Below are positions 31,519 through 43,623 of a stretch of DNA of 64,000 nucleotides, in pieces (position 1 is the stretch's first letter; the number at the start of each line of letters is the position of its first letter). Made by a program: the position numbers and the translations under genes. Source of the DNA: Tuctoria greenei (taxonomy: Eukaryota > Streptophyta > Magnoliopsida > Poales > Poaceae); the NCBI GenBank assembly GCA_036927565.1, contig JAYESD010000009.1, positions 166,368,929 through 166,432,928 of the forward strand, read 5' to 3'. Under the pieces are notes generated by a model. That model worked only from the letters and a program-made list of their open reading frames with translations. It was not told the DNA's origin and searched no databases.

Positions 31519-32952
31519 TGAAAGTGCATATAGGAATCCCTTGTGGATTTTGGATGATTTATGACAAGCAAATGAGATCCTAACCTATTTGTTGAGATGA
31601 GCACATGTTTTAATGGGAAAATAAGCAAAGTGCCAAAAAGAAGGGAGAATGAGGAGCAATGTGGAAATGAGCTCAAGGAACAAGTGTAGTAGATCATTGT
31701 GTATGGAGTGTGTTAAGGAAACACACCCCAAGAGCTCAACCACAATTAAACACACACATTGTACAAATTTATACAGGACCGGACTAGTCCGATTCTCACC
31801 GTACTAGTCCGATATCTCTCTGCACAAGATCGGACAAGTCTGATATCACCACGGACTAGTCCGATAATCTCTCTGACTAGAATCGGACTAGTCCTCCACA
31901 GTGAGGACTAGTCCTAAAAACACTTCACAATCCGCACAAAAACGGACAAGTCTGATCACACATCGGACTAGTCTGATATCATTCCGATCTAAATCGGACA
32001 AGTCCGATATTTGCCCGGACTAGTCTGAAAACCCTCCGACCTAAATCGGGCAAGTCCTCCAAGTGTGGACTTGTCACCCAATTCACTTAGTGTTTCACAT
32101 GTCCGGACAAGTCCGATGACTATCGGACTAGTCCGAAGATTTCCAGAAGCGAAATCGGACAAGTCTGCTCCTAGCTGGACTAGTCCGATATTCCTAAACC
32201 CTAACGGTCACTTTTAGAAATCCCTATAAATAGAGGTGCACGGCCCAAACTTTAATAACTCTCGAACCCTAGTGCCGTCACACCTCCCAAGAGCCTCAAA
32301 AACACATCTCTCCACAAAATTAAGTGCAACAAAGATCAATCCTTTGAGGATACACTCTAGATCATTGGAGAGACATGGTTCAACACTCGTTGAGCTCTTG
32401 GTTTGATTCTCTAACACACCCTGTGATTTTCATTGTAATCTTTTGAGTGTGTTCTTAGTGGTGTTCTTGTTGTAATCTAGGGGAGCCCTCAACGTGTGAG
32501 AAGGCCCCTTGAATTTGGTTATTCACCCCTTTGTGATAAGTGGAAGAGGACTGACCTTAGTGGCGATCCGACGAGGGTAGGGTTGGAGAAGACTCGGTTG
32601 CCTCTGTGAGAACCGAACCACAGGATAAATTGCTTGTGTTCTTACTTTGTGTTCATCATTCTTATACATCATATCAATCTAGGTTTCAATCAATCTTGCT
32701 CACTTTACGTTGAAACATCAAATATAAGATTGACTTGTGATATACCCTAGTTCATAATATTGCAACACTTCAATTACAAGTATATTTCCGCTACATACAT
32801 CCTAGAATCAAATTAATTGATCAAACTTGATTAACCTAGTCGGTACACACCGGACTAGTCCGCACTTTACCGGACTAGTCCGATATCTCGAGTTTTGATC
32901 TGGGTGTTAAGTGTTGCAGGTTCCCACAAAAATTCAAAAGGCCTATTCACCC
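31519..32952 (+). repeat. Second Sirevirus-like LTR, 3' end removed by a CACTA insertion
   Basis: It begins TGAAAGTGCATATAGG like the LTR at 24853, then diverges. It has the same kind of palindromes (TCGGACTAGTCCGA forms, 31780-32190), a TATA box CTATAAATA at 32224-32232, and ends in GGCCTATTCACCCC, the same words that precede the last 20 bp of the first LTR. There it meets CACTACAAGG of a CACTA element. The final LTR bases are not found elsewhere in the window. Confidence 0.8.
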
Positions 32953-32999
32953 CACTACAAGGATTCCGACCTGTTGCAACGATTGTACTGCAAAGAACA

Positions 33000-35110
33000 C
33001 TAAATCGTTGCAGTAAGCTTGGCTTTTTGCCACGATTCACTAGTTCGTGGCACTAGGATCTATCGCCACGGAACACAATCGTTGCATTAGGATCTGTTGC
33101 CACGAATTACTGGTTTGTGGCGTTACAGGATCTATCGCCACAGAACACAATCGTTGCATTAGGATCTGTTGCCACGAATCACTAGTTCATGGCGTTACAG
33201 GATCTATCGCCACGGAACACAATCGTTGCATTAGGTCTGTTGCCACGAATCACTAGTTCGTGGCGTTACAGGATCTATCGCCACGGAACACAATCGTTGC
33301 ATTAGGATATGTTGCCACGAATTACTGGTTCGTGGCGTTACAGCTTTATTGCCACGAAACACAATCATTGCATTAGGATCTGTTGCCACGAATCAGCTAA
33401 CAGTTGCATTTGGATCATAATGCAACGAAACAGAATCGTTGCATTAGGATGTGTTGCCACGATACTCTGGTTCGTGGCGTTAGTATCAATGGCCACAGAC
33501 CCCAATCGTAGCAATTAGGATGTGTGGCCACGATTCACTTTTTCGTGGCGTCAGGATGCTAATGCAACGAAACGCAATCATGGCATTATGATCTGTTGCC
33601 ACGATTCACTGGTTCGTAGCGTCAGGATCTATCGCCACAGACCACAATCGTTGCATTAGGATCTGTTGCCACGAATTACTGGTTCGTGGCATTACAGGAT
33701 CTATCGACACGAACCACAATCGTTGCATTAGGATCTGTTGCCACGAATTACTGGTTCCTGGCGTTATAGCTTTATTGCCACAGAACACAATCGTTGCATT
33801 AGGATCTGTTGCCACGAATTACTGGTTCGTGGCGTTACAGCTTTATTGCCACGGAACACAATCGTTGCATTAGGATCTGTTGCCACGAGTTACTGGTTCG
33901 TGGCGTTACATCTTTATTGCCACGAAACACAATCGTTGCATTAGGATCTGTTGCCACGAATTACTGGTTCGTGGCGTTACAGCTTTATTGCCACAGAACA
34001 CAATCGTTGCATTAGGATCTGTTGCCACGAATCAGCACACAGTTGCATTTGGACTATAATGCAACGAAACAGAATCGTTGCATTAGGATGTGTTGCCACG
34101 ATACTCTGGTTCGTGGCGTTAGTATCAATGGCCACGGACCCCAATCGTAGCAATTAGGATGTGTGGCCACGATTCAATTTTTCGTGGCGTCAGGATGCTA
34201 AGGCAACAAAACACAATCGTTGCATTAGGATCTGTTGCCACGAATTACTGGTTCGTGGCATTACAGGATCTATCACCACGGACCACAATCGTTGCATTAG
34301 GATCTGTTGCCACGAATTACTGGTTCCTGGCGTTATAGCTTTATTGCCATGGAACACAATCGTTGCATTAGGATCTGTTGCCATGAATTACTGGTTCGTG
34401 GCGTTACAGCTTTATTGCCACGGAACACAATCGTTGCATTAGGATCTGTTGCCACGAGTTACTGGTTCGTGGCGTTACATCTTTATTGCCACGTAACACA
34501 ATCATTGCATTAGGATCTGTTACCACGAATTACTGGTTCGTGGCGTTACAGCTTTATTGCCACGGAACACAATCGTTGCATTAGGATCTATTGCCACGAA
34601 TCAGCACACAGTTGCATTTGGACTGTAATGCAACGAAACAGAATTGTTGCATTAGGATGTGTTGCCACGATACTCTGGTTCGTGGCGTTAGTATCAATGG
34701 CCACGGACCCCAATCGTAGCAATTAGGATGTGTGGCCACGATTCAATTTTTCGTGGCGTCAGGATGCTAAGGCAATGAAACACAATCGTTGCATTAGGAT
34801 CTGTTGCCATGAATCACTATTTCGTGGCATCAGGATGCTCATGCCATGGACCACAATCGTTGCATTAGGATTTGTTGCCACAAATTACTGGTTCGTGGCG
34901 TTACAGCTTTATTGCCACAGAACACAATCGTTGCATTAGGATCTGTTGCCACGAATTACTGGTTCATGGCGTTACAGCTTTATTGCCACGAAACACAATT
35001 GTTGCATTAGGATCTGTTACCACGAATTACTAGTTCGTGGCGTTACAGCTTTATTGCCACGGAACACAATTGTTGCATTAGGATATGTTGCCACAAATCA
35101 GCAAACAGTT
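33000..35110 (+). repeat. CACTA subterminal tandem array, 71-bp unit with higher-order pattern
   Basis: The unit is 71 bp. It contains TTGCCACGAATTACTGG, TTCGTGGCGTTACAG, TTGCCACGGAACACAATCG and TTGCATTAGGATC. CCACGAA and TTCGTGG form an inverted pair around a 7-base spacer, and TCGTTGC/GCAACGA words alternate. Variant blocks with GTTGCATTTGGAC recur near 33408, 34041 and 34609, so a higher-order unit of 570-630 bp is laid over the 71-bp period. Such motifs are the usual binding sites of CACTA transposase partners. Confidence 0.85.
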
Positions 35111-36218
35111 GCATTTAGATGGAGCTACATGAAGTTGCATCCGAGGACACGGCTTGTATACTCCCATTAAGTGCTTCCATACGTGCTCCTACTTATAAGT
35201 GTCATGATTTTATTGGCCCTTTCATTTACCTAACATAATGTCTGATTTAACTTCAACCAATTAGATGATGACACATAAGCGCCGAGTACGCATGGAAGCA
35301 CAAACGGGAGCACCGAAGTTACATCCCTAGATGGTTGCCACGTACGTTCACGCTCCAAATCTTATAGCCAAGGGCGCACTGCACGGTTCCCTCGACTGTA
35401 CCACCCTGCCCTGATGATTGCCACGTACGCGAGCGCACCGAATCTTGCAGGGCGCACGGGCACACACGAACTCCTCGTCCGAACTTCGCTCAGCAATACG
35501 AATAACTCGGCGCTCGGCGTGCACGATCGATCATCATGCGCACGAATAATATTATGAAATTATCAACTTTGATGATTCAATAATCTCAATCAAGTTTCAT
35601 CCAACCTACCAATGAAAAATTGGATCATCCAGTCCATCCAACCAAACGTTAATTTGGATGATCCAAGACAAAAAGAAATGTATGATCTATCTCCAATCGA
35701 ACTTCGACGTCAAACCAAACGCAATTAATGACTGAGCACTTTGTCACATGTCACTAGAGTGTACGCACAAATGACAAATACACGGCCTCAACACCGGGTT
35801 TAGGGTGCATCATGGACTAACCACATGACCCGACCAAACACTCACGTAATTACCATACACCTGCAAGAGCAACCATATGGCCGCATCCACCAATGCATCC
35901 CGACCCTGCAAAAGGATGACGAGCAGCGGCAGGTGAACACGTTGCAGCGGCGGCGCAATGGAAAATGGTGGCATCGGACGGTGACGTACCTGGATGTTGG
36001 CGTAGTCGACCTCGCACATCTTCCGCGAGTCGTTCACCTTCCGCGGCGAGCTGAACCACACTGGCAGGAACTCCTCGGTTTCGCAATCGAAGCATGACTT
36101 GAGACTGTTGAGACTGTTGAGTTAGCAGTCTCGCGGTTCATAGATCAAAACACGCGCCATCCCTTTTCTTCTTCCTTTTTTCTATCCATAACCGTGAGAC
36201 TGTTGAGTTCCATCTTCA
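35111..36218. other. Noncoding CACTA interior with a possible captured exon
   Basis: No clear gene. On the minus strand around 36095-35992 a frame (CFDCETEEFLPVWFSSPRKV, then NDSRKMCEVDYANIQ) ends exactly at a good donor CAG/GTACGT. It could be an exon carried by the CACTA element. I do not recognise the protein. Confidence 0.3.
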
Positions 36219-36675
36219 CCGGCACATATGTACGGTCCGGGTGTGCCGGTGTGTACCTTAACCCCCCTCGTGCGTCCCCGGTGGTGGTTGGAAGACCGCT
36301 GCAGGTATGTTCCGATTCCTGTCCTCTAACTACATCTAGGTTTCCGATGACGCATGCGATTCACCATCAGACAAACCAGCAAAGCCTCGGTCATGAGCGG
36401 CATGCAAATTTCTTGATGACAAACTGGCTGTGGGGGCCTCCCGTTCAGATGCAACTTCAGGCCGCAGTCAGTTTTTCATCAAAAAACTTGCATGCCGCTC
36501 AACCTTTTTTGGTTTGCCTGGTGTTGAACCGTCTGCGTCATCAGAAACCTAGAGATGGAGTAAGAGGATTGGAATCAAAGCATCCTGTAAGGCTCTTCCC
36601 AACAACCACCAGGGACGGACGACGTACGGGGGGTTAAGGTACACCGGCACACCCGTACCATACATGTACCCGGCC
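36219..36675. repeat. Large imperfect inverted repeat (foldback or MITE-like)
   Basis: The arms are 36219-36370 and 36530-36675. Both carry GGGTGTGCCGGTGT, ACCTTAACCCCCC and words around TCTAGGTTTC (one arm reversed). A further arm-like copy lies near 36940-37020. No target duplication was found. Confidence 0.6.
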
Positions 36676-37205
36676 AGTGTAGTTTCCTTTGAACCTCTGG
36701 CAGAAGAAAGCGGCATGCAAGTTTCATTTTGTATGGAAAATGTTTGTTGTGTATTCATCAGGGAACACAAATACACTTTATATAGGCTAGCTAGTGTAGT
36801 GTGAAACCAAAACAAAACCCTTTTGCACTACACAGATGCAAAAGCTAGCGTTAATGACTAAACATAGGACTACGCAGTCAAACAATGACGTTAGACCAAC
36901 GCAGTCAACAATGACTATTACATGTGTGCATGCTTATCCTTTCTACAGTCTGGTGGTGAACTGCCTGCATCATCGGAACCCTAGATGGAGTTGGAGGACA
37001 GGAATCGGAGCATACCTGCATGGACCAGGATCGCCTGACGTAGCAAAATTTTGCTGCATGCGTGCAGTAAAGGCTGCATCGATGCACCGTTTGTTTTGAT
37101 CCGACGGTTGTACTTCCCAGCTATCCAAGACCATCCGCAGTGGTTCACGGTAAAGCGGTGATGGGACGCAGAGCGGTTCCAATTGAATTCAAAGATGCGC
37201 ATGCG

Positions 37206-37327
37206 GGATGCATAACCTCTGCAGTACTGCAGGTGCAGTAAGAGTCACTGGCATGTGGGCCCCACGGCTAGCCGGACCCACATGTCAGTGACTGTTACTG
37301 CATCTGCAGTATCGCAGGTGATTTCAA
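37206..37327. mobile_element. Palindromic MITE, MULE-type
   Basis: The unit folds almost end to end around ACATGTGGGCCC-like words and carries CTGCAGTACTGCAG. It is flanked by CGCATGCG at 37198-37205 and 37328-37335. Relatives at 43770-43877 and 43976-44099 share the core. The flank of the 43.9 kb region has a similar sequence with one CGCATGCG and no insert. Confidence 0.65.
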
Positions 37328-37611
37328 CGCATGCGTTGCGCGCGTCTAAGGAGCCTCGGTGACTGTTGCATTAATTTGTGGGTGCTTATCTCGATCATTT
37401 TGGCGTCAGCACCCTCGGCCACCTTGGATCCCTTTGCCTTTGGCGCACGAACTACTGAATCGTGGCCATTTGTACAGGCGGCTGATGCGATCGGGCGCAC
37501 CGAGCTTACGTGCGCTACTTCCATATATTAGCCTATCGTCACAAATAGTACTCCAGTTCATAGCTCACACACGTATATACATGCAGTACGTACATACTTT
37601 TAATTATACTA

Positions 37612-40600
37612 AAAATCATCATTTTCGCTGTCGTCCCCCCACAATGGAGCTACATGACCATCATTGGTATATGTATCGTCATCGTCGTCGTCGTCTTCAT
37701 TTTCTGATGCAACTCCATCTCCCTCAAACCGATCACCTGACGTTGTCATTATAAGAGTGGAAGCATCGCCGCTGGCTCCCTCAATGTCATTCCTAGCCCA
37801 TGCGGTCGTATCCTCATTAATGTGTGGCATCATATTGATATCATCAGTAAGCAGATCATCATGAAATGTCTCAGCCTCCATCGTCTTAGTCACATTATTT
37901 TCACTGTCTCCAGGGGGCATGGCAAAAAGATTCCGTGGCTTCGTTTTAACAACTGTAGCCCATTTAGGATGCTTCACACTTGGAACATAAAAAACTTGTT
38001 CTGCTTGGGAGGCTAGAATGTAAGGCTCATACTGGAACCGAAACAGAGTAGTGTCAACATCTATCATTCCGTATTGATCCTTTTTGTAGCCTCTGCTTTG
38101 GTTCTGACTGCTTCCAAAAGGCCGATCAAACCATTCACACTGAAATAACAGAACCTCTTGATTTTTTTCAAACTCAACAGCAATGATTTTCTTGATTACT
38201 CCAAACCAATCATGATCAGTGCCCCGAACAACAATACCACTGTTTTGGGTCCGTAAATCTTTTTCCACATCTGCAGTTCGAAAGAAGAAGCCATTGATGA
38301 ATAACCTACTAAAAAAATGTGCCCGACAATCAGGTCCTCTAGATAATGCATACAAATAATCGGTTGCTTTGCCTTCTTTGTGTAATGTCGTAATCTGTAT
38401 GTACACATTAGTATAACAGGGGTTATCGACGACAAACCAATTTCAGAACACATATTTGTTCAATATTTCATCAAAGTGCAAACTTGCATGTACTTACTCG
38501 TTTCTGAAACCAATCAACAAACTCATCTCTATGGCGTTTATCAACATCACGAGAATGAATTTTTTTCAGTTCTTCAATATGCTCACTGAAAAGGGTACAA
38601 AATTAAATTAGCCATCTACAATAAGCCATATATATAGTATACAACATCTGAGTTATATGTTTTTACTTGATCCATGGAGCGGCCTCTTCAACGTTAGTAA
38701 TAAGATAATGCCTGATGTTATGTAGTTCCACCATAGTAAGTTGGCCCCATTTATACCCTTTTTTAGAATTATCAACTTCTGTAAATATGTTAGAATTATG
38801 AACAGAAGGTTCATTTGTAGCTGCAGCTTCATGATGTTCTGGTCTATTACGCTTGGTGCTGATGTTATCCAAAAACTGACTACAAAAAGTCATACACTCT
38901 TCGGCAATATATCCCTCAGCTATAGAACCCTCCAGGTGAGCTTTGTTACGTTCATACCTCCTCAATGTATCAAGGTACCTCTCAATTGGATACATCCATC
39001 TATAAGAAACAGGTCCACCCAACCGTGCTTCTTCGGCAAGATGGGTTGGAAGATGTACCATGATATCAAAGAAAGCGGGAGGAAACAACATCTCAAGCTT
39101 ACAAATTGTTTCAGGAATTTGTTTGCTCATCTTGTCCAAATCTGGTTCCACCAATTCTTTAGAACAAATTCCAGAAAAGAATGTGCTAAACTCAATTAAA
39201 GGTGCAACAACCTTTTCAGGCAATATGTTACGTATTGCAATAGGAAGGAGCTTCCGAAATATAATATGGCAGTCATGAGTTTTTAGACCCGATACCTTAC
39301 ATGCTTTTATGTCCACACATCTCTTGATGTTTGAGGCATAACCATCGGGCACCTTCACATTCCCCAAAAACTTGCACAAGGTGGTCTTCTCATCTTTGCC
39401 CAAAGTATATAATGCTGGTGGGAGTGTGTACTTGCTCTTTATGAACTTCGGATGTTGATCTGGCCGTATACCCATATCCTTCATATCAAGACGAGCTTGT
39501 AGACTATCTTTTGTTTTACCATCCATAGCAAGCAATGTCCCCAATATGCTATCACATATGTTTTTCTCAATGTGCATGACATCCAAGTTATGCCTTATTA
39601 GCAATGTCTTCCAATAAGGGAGGTCGAAAAATATACTTTTCTTCTTCCAATTATGCCATCTATTTTCCTCGGTGTGCTTTCTCTTATTATTCGTCGGTCC
39701 AAAACTCACTTGATCAAAACACTCGTATTGTTGGAGTACTTCGTCACCAGAGAGTGATGTTGGAGCCTCTCTATTCTCTGCCTTGTTGTTGAAAGAACCT
39801 TTGTTTCGACGCCATCTGTGATCCTGAGGTAGGAAATGACGATGACCCATGTAACAATGCTTTCGTCCATGTTTCAACCAGAAGGCGTCAGTGTTTATAT
39901 GGCAGTATGGACATGCTAGCTTCCCTTTTGTGCTCCATCCGCTGGAAAATCATTTATTGTCTACAATAAAGAAGCTCGCATGACAAATGTCTCTTTCTTT
40001 AAACTGTCATATGTTTCAACACCATCAGACCATAATTTCAGTAGCTCATCAATCAAAGGCTGCAGATACACATCAATGTTGTTTCCAGGTGACTTTGGCC
40101 CAGGAATTATCATTGACATCACCCAATAAGATTGCTTCATACACAACCAAGGTGGTAGATTATAAGGGATTAGAATCACAGGCCATGTACTGTAAGAAAC
40201 ATTCATTACTCCAAAAGGATTGAAACCATCAGATGCTAGCCCAAGTCTTATGTTGCGAGGATCAGATGAGAAATTTGGGTGAATGCTATCAAAATGCTTC
40301 CATGCTTTCGAACCGGCGGGATGGCGTAATATTCCATCATCAGCACGACCTTCTTTGTGCTAGCGCATGTTTGATGCCGTTGAATCTCCCATATAAAACC
40401 TTTGTAGATGGGGAATAAGAGGGAAGTAACGTAGAATCTTGCGTGCTACAAGCTTCTTGGATTTTCCACAAGGTAAAGCCTCTCTTGCACCCCCAGCAGT
40501 ACTATTTTTCCATCTTAGTTCACCACATTTTGGGCAACTATTTAGCAGAGAATAGTCCTTCCGGAATAACACACAGTCATTGACACATGCATCGATCTTT

Positions 40601-41170
40601 TGGTAGTCCAGCCCGAGGTCACGAACAACCTTCTGAAGTTTATCAAGTGTATTAGGAATGCAGTGGCCCTTTGGAAGCGCAAATGAGAATAGTTCAAGTA
40701 ACATCTCACAAGCTACTTTGCTTATACCAGTTAAACACTTTATCTGGTATAACCTGACAATGTAGGATAATTGGGTCAGCTGCGAACAACCTGGATACAA
40801 CTCCTTTTTGGCATCAATTAATAAGTCATAGAATTCCTTTGCATCCCCAGATGGCTCCTGCTGGTTTATAGCATTTTCTTGATCATCAACATCTGCTGAA
40901 GTACCACTATGATCAGTGCCTCTAAGTGGACTGGACAACATATTTTGCATAGAACCATCATCAGAAATTATCTCCTCATTATTTGCTGATTCCTCAGCAA
41001 TATTTTCCTAAACTCGTATTTCTCCATGGTGTATCCAACAAGTATAATCCAATAACATCCCATTTTTGAGCAGGTGTAAATGAACTCCCTTGCGTGTGTT
41101 GTGGCAAATATTACGACATCTCGTGCAAGGACAAGGCATAGTTCCTCCTTCACAAGTGCACTAAAATGCA
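37612..41170 (-). pseudogene. CACTA TNP2-type transposase, broken
   Basis: The order on the minus strand is that of plant TNP2. An N-terminal zinc-like domain (Transpos_assoc) is out of frame at about 41160-41010. Transposase_21 starts within 40950-40360 (CPKCGELRWKNS, then KKLVARKILRYFPLIPHLQR) and continues through 40206-39961 (STWPVILIPYNLPPWLCMKQ) into 39877-39500 (LDVMHIEKNICDSILGTLLA). DUF4218 lies at about 39100-38880 and DUF4216 at 38290-37960 (VFYVPSVKHPKWATVV). Intron-like gaps fall near 38600-38660 and 38410-38495. Breaks: TAG at 40360-40362 and 39961-39963, both where Trp is expected, and a frameshift near 39920. The acidic C-terminus ends at 37612. It would cut CACTA ends. Confidence 0.85.
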
Positions 41171-41349
41171 AAATTTAAAAATGACTTCATTCCATCCTGC
41201 CACTCCCTCGTCTGCCTGTCTTTTCCCATCCATGTCTTATCTTCTGACATCGCTTCCTACAATTCAATCAGCCATCAGCCTATCCGTAAGAGGATAGATG
41301 TACAAGAACACATTATGTGAGCAATTGTACCTAGCTGTTGTTACTCCAC

Positions 41350-41672
41350 GCGCTGCGGCCGGCGGATTCTCCTACAAGCGTGGCGGCCGGCGGATGCTCC
41401 TCCAAGCGTGGCGGCCGGCGGATGGTCCTCCAAGCTTGGCGGCCGGCGGATGCTCCTACAAGCGTGGCGGTCGGCGGATGCTCCTCCAAGCTTGGCGGCC
41501 GACGGATGGTCCTCCAAGCGTGGCGGCCGGCGGATGGTCCTCCAAGCGTGGCGGCCGGCGGATGGGCCTCCAAGCGTGGCGGCTGGCGGATGGTCCTCCA
41601 AGCTTGGCGGCCGGCGGATGCTCCTACAAGCGTGGCAGCCAGCGGATGCTCCTCCAAGCGCGTTGCGGAGAG
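41350..41672 (+). repeat. 28-bp minisatellite, about 11 copies
   Basis: The unit reads like GCGTGGCGGCCGGCGGATGG plus TCCTCCAA. Copy starts are spaced by 28 bp (for example 41391, 41419, 41447). Because 28 is not a multiple of 3 and stops are rare in it, long open frames appear on both strands; they are not genes. It lies 180 bp upstream of the CACTA transposase start. Confidence 0.9.
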
Positions 41673-42050
41673 GGGGCCGGCATTGCGGGTCGAAGGGTAC
41701 CGTAATAAAATACAGTATTATTTTCATTTCTTATTTTCCTTCTTCATTCGGCGTGACAAAAATTTCCCGCCGCAGGTAGGCAGGATGAAAAAGCTCGGCC
41801 GCTTGTTATTTGTGGGCTGAAACTGCGCTGATTCACTTTATATTCAAGCTGGGCCTTCGCAGCATGGAAATTTTTTTTATGGATACGGTATACATATCTA
41901 AAGCTGTGCATACCGTTTCAGATTTGTGACATGTGTCCATATGAACGGACGGATGAAGCAATTGCATGACTCTGATTTTTTTTCTCTTTAATGAAATGCT
42001 TTGAGATTGGTAAAAGATGATGTGGCGTCAATCTAAATGGGTATGCACCA
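41673..42050. other. Noncoding, with a perfect 11-bp hairpin at 42040-42067
   Basis: No gene. GGTATGCACCA and TGGTGCATACC pair around a 6-base loop; the hairpin overlaps the right border. The stretch between 41700 and 42000 is AT-rich and unremarkable. Confidence 0.6.
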
Positions 42051-42099
42051 GTGTTTTGGTGCATACCGTATGCAGAAAATTCGGTTTGTTCGCGCATTC

Positions 42100-43269
42100 A
42101 TGACACTTGCACAGAGCCGAAGGCCTCGAAAGGTCCGGTCCTATCACCGGATTTTCGTGAGATCCTCAAGGGACGCTGCTTCCGATGTTTGGCGCATGGT
42201 CACATTGCGGCAACGTGCCGTGACCCGCCGCACCTGGGACTGGTCGGCCCACGGGCCAGATGGCAAGAGGCCTCTTCATCCTCGCCTTCTTAACCCCCCT
42301 ATTGCTTCCAGGATCAAGTTCCCGATTGATTCCCATCCATGCTCCCGTGTGTTGCCTGAGAAGTCCTTTGCCTCTGTTGTCGCAGCCATGCCTCGCAACC
42401 ATGTTAGACGCGAGCAGGTACCTGCAGGCTCACCGTCCCTGCGCCCTCGTGAGGGGCAATGCACGGTGGTCAACAACCGCCTCATGACGATGGAGTTTAT
42501 CCGTTTGCGCCGCCAAGCAGCTGTTCTGGGACCCAGAGGAGGTCGCAGCGAGGCGACGCCCATGGAGATCACCCTGGCCATCCATCACCAACTTTAAATC
42601 CCGCATTGGGATTTCACCGTGTCCACGTTTGGGGATGGTGAGTTCCTGGTGCGGTTCACCCGTGATGACTATCGGGAGCTCGCCATCGAGACGGCAATCA
42701 TCTCCATGCCGGATGATAACCACTACTTCCGACCATGGATCTTTGGCGTCGGTGTGCCAATCGTCGGGTGGTTCTTCCACGTGCAGGTTGTCATCGAGAA
42801 CCTCCCTCTGCATGTCTGGTCTGCGGAGGGCATCAGACAGGTTTTGGGTGACGTCTTCCTCTTTGATCACTTCGATGCTTCCACTTGCCACCGGGAGTGT
42901 GCTGACCTGTGCACGGTCGTTGGGTGGATGAAAGACCCAAGCCTCCTGCCTCGGGTCAAAATGGCCACCTTCTTTGCAGGAAGTGATGGCCGGACTGGGA
43001 GTGACGGCGGGCCGCCGGCGGAACCTTTCAACCATGCCGCAGTGGTCCGGCCTGGCGGCCTCACGACGGAGCTCATCATCCACCTGGATCACTACCTCGA
43101 CTATACGCCGCCGGTCCACCCCAACTCCCCGGCCTCCTCGTCATCAGGCGACTCTTCTGACGGACACTCCTCGGTGTTGTCGAACTCTTCGGGGGACACC
43201 TTCCCGCGGCCGAAGAGATTCTACTGGCGGCGTGGGGAAGTGGATGAGGTGGATAAGCAGCTCTTTTAG
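42100..43269 (+). pseudogene. Grass DUF4283/zinc-knuckle type protein, broken
   Basis: An N-terminal zinc knuckle GRCFRCLAHGHIAATCRDP sits in one frame (about 42165-42225). A frameshift follows near 42240-42260. The rest runs in another frame to the stop at 43267-43269, with an in-frame TAA at 42595-42597. The C-terminal half shows FGDGEFLVRFTRDDYRELAI, then VVIENLPLHVWSAEGIRQVL and ADLCTVVGWMKDPSLLPR. This matches a large grass family of retroelement-related CCHC proteins with DUF4283-like regions; its function is unknown. A Ser-rich tail follows. Confidence 0.65.
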
Positions 43270-43623
43270 GCCTCGTTTGGTACGATTCCAGATTTGAGTA
43301 GAATCAGAATTGAAACAGTTCCAGTTTAACTTCCGTGAAAAGATTTCCTGTTTAACATTTCGGTTGTCCTTCCTTTTTTTTCAAAAATTTTCTTCCTCGA
43401 ATTGTCTTCACTTTTCTTTTCTTTCCAGTCTTAGCTACAGGCATGTTGCATTTTCCTGTTACTACTTTACAGACCGCTTTGCAGGCCCTGCTGCGGGCGA
43501 TCTCCTGGCAACTCCACCGGTTTGGGGACAAGGAGGGTTTGGCGATCAGCTATTCAAATTAATTTTGCACAGATAGTACATCCATGAACAAGAACACCAA
43601 GTACATTTAACTTAAAAACATTA

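Larger units (their letters stand above)
32953..41171 (-). mobile_element. CACTA (En/Spm) element, left terminus present, right terminus not found
   Basis: CACTACAAGGATTCCGA at 32953 is a typical CACTA terminus, inserted in a Sirevirus LTR after CCC. A long array of subterminal repeats follows (33000-35110), and a TNP2-type transposase on the minus strand (37612-41170) fits as the gene of the same element. I looked for a reverse terminus (CCTTGTAGTG) to the right and found none, so the right border is an estimate. Several MITEs are inserted inside. Confidence 0.7.

Noticed and set aside
33000..35110. CRISPR-like array
   Set aside because: The repeats are contiguous 71-bp tandem units without unique spacers, in a plant CACTA element.
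33047..35170. Many plus-strand ORFs of 68-93 residues with the same peptide words
   Set aside because: They are translations of the 71-bp CACTA subterminal array; no domain and no steady frame.
41298..41820. Overlapping ORFs of 108-160 residues on both strands
   Set aside because: Products of a 28-bp minisatellite without stops.
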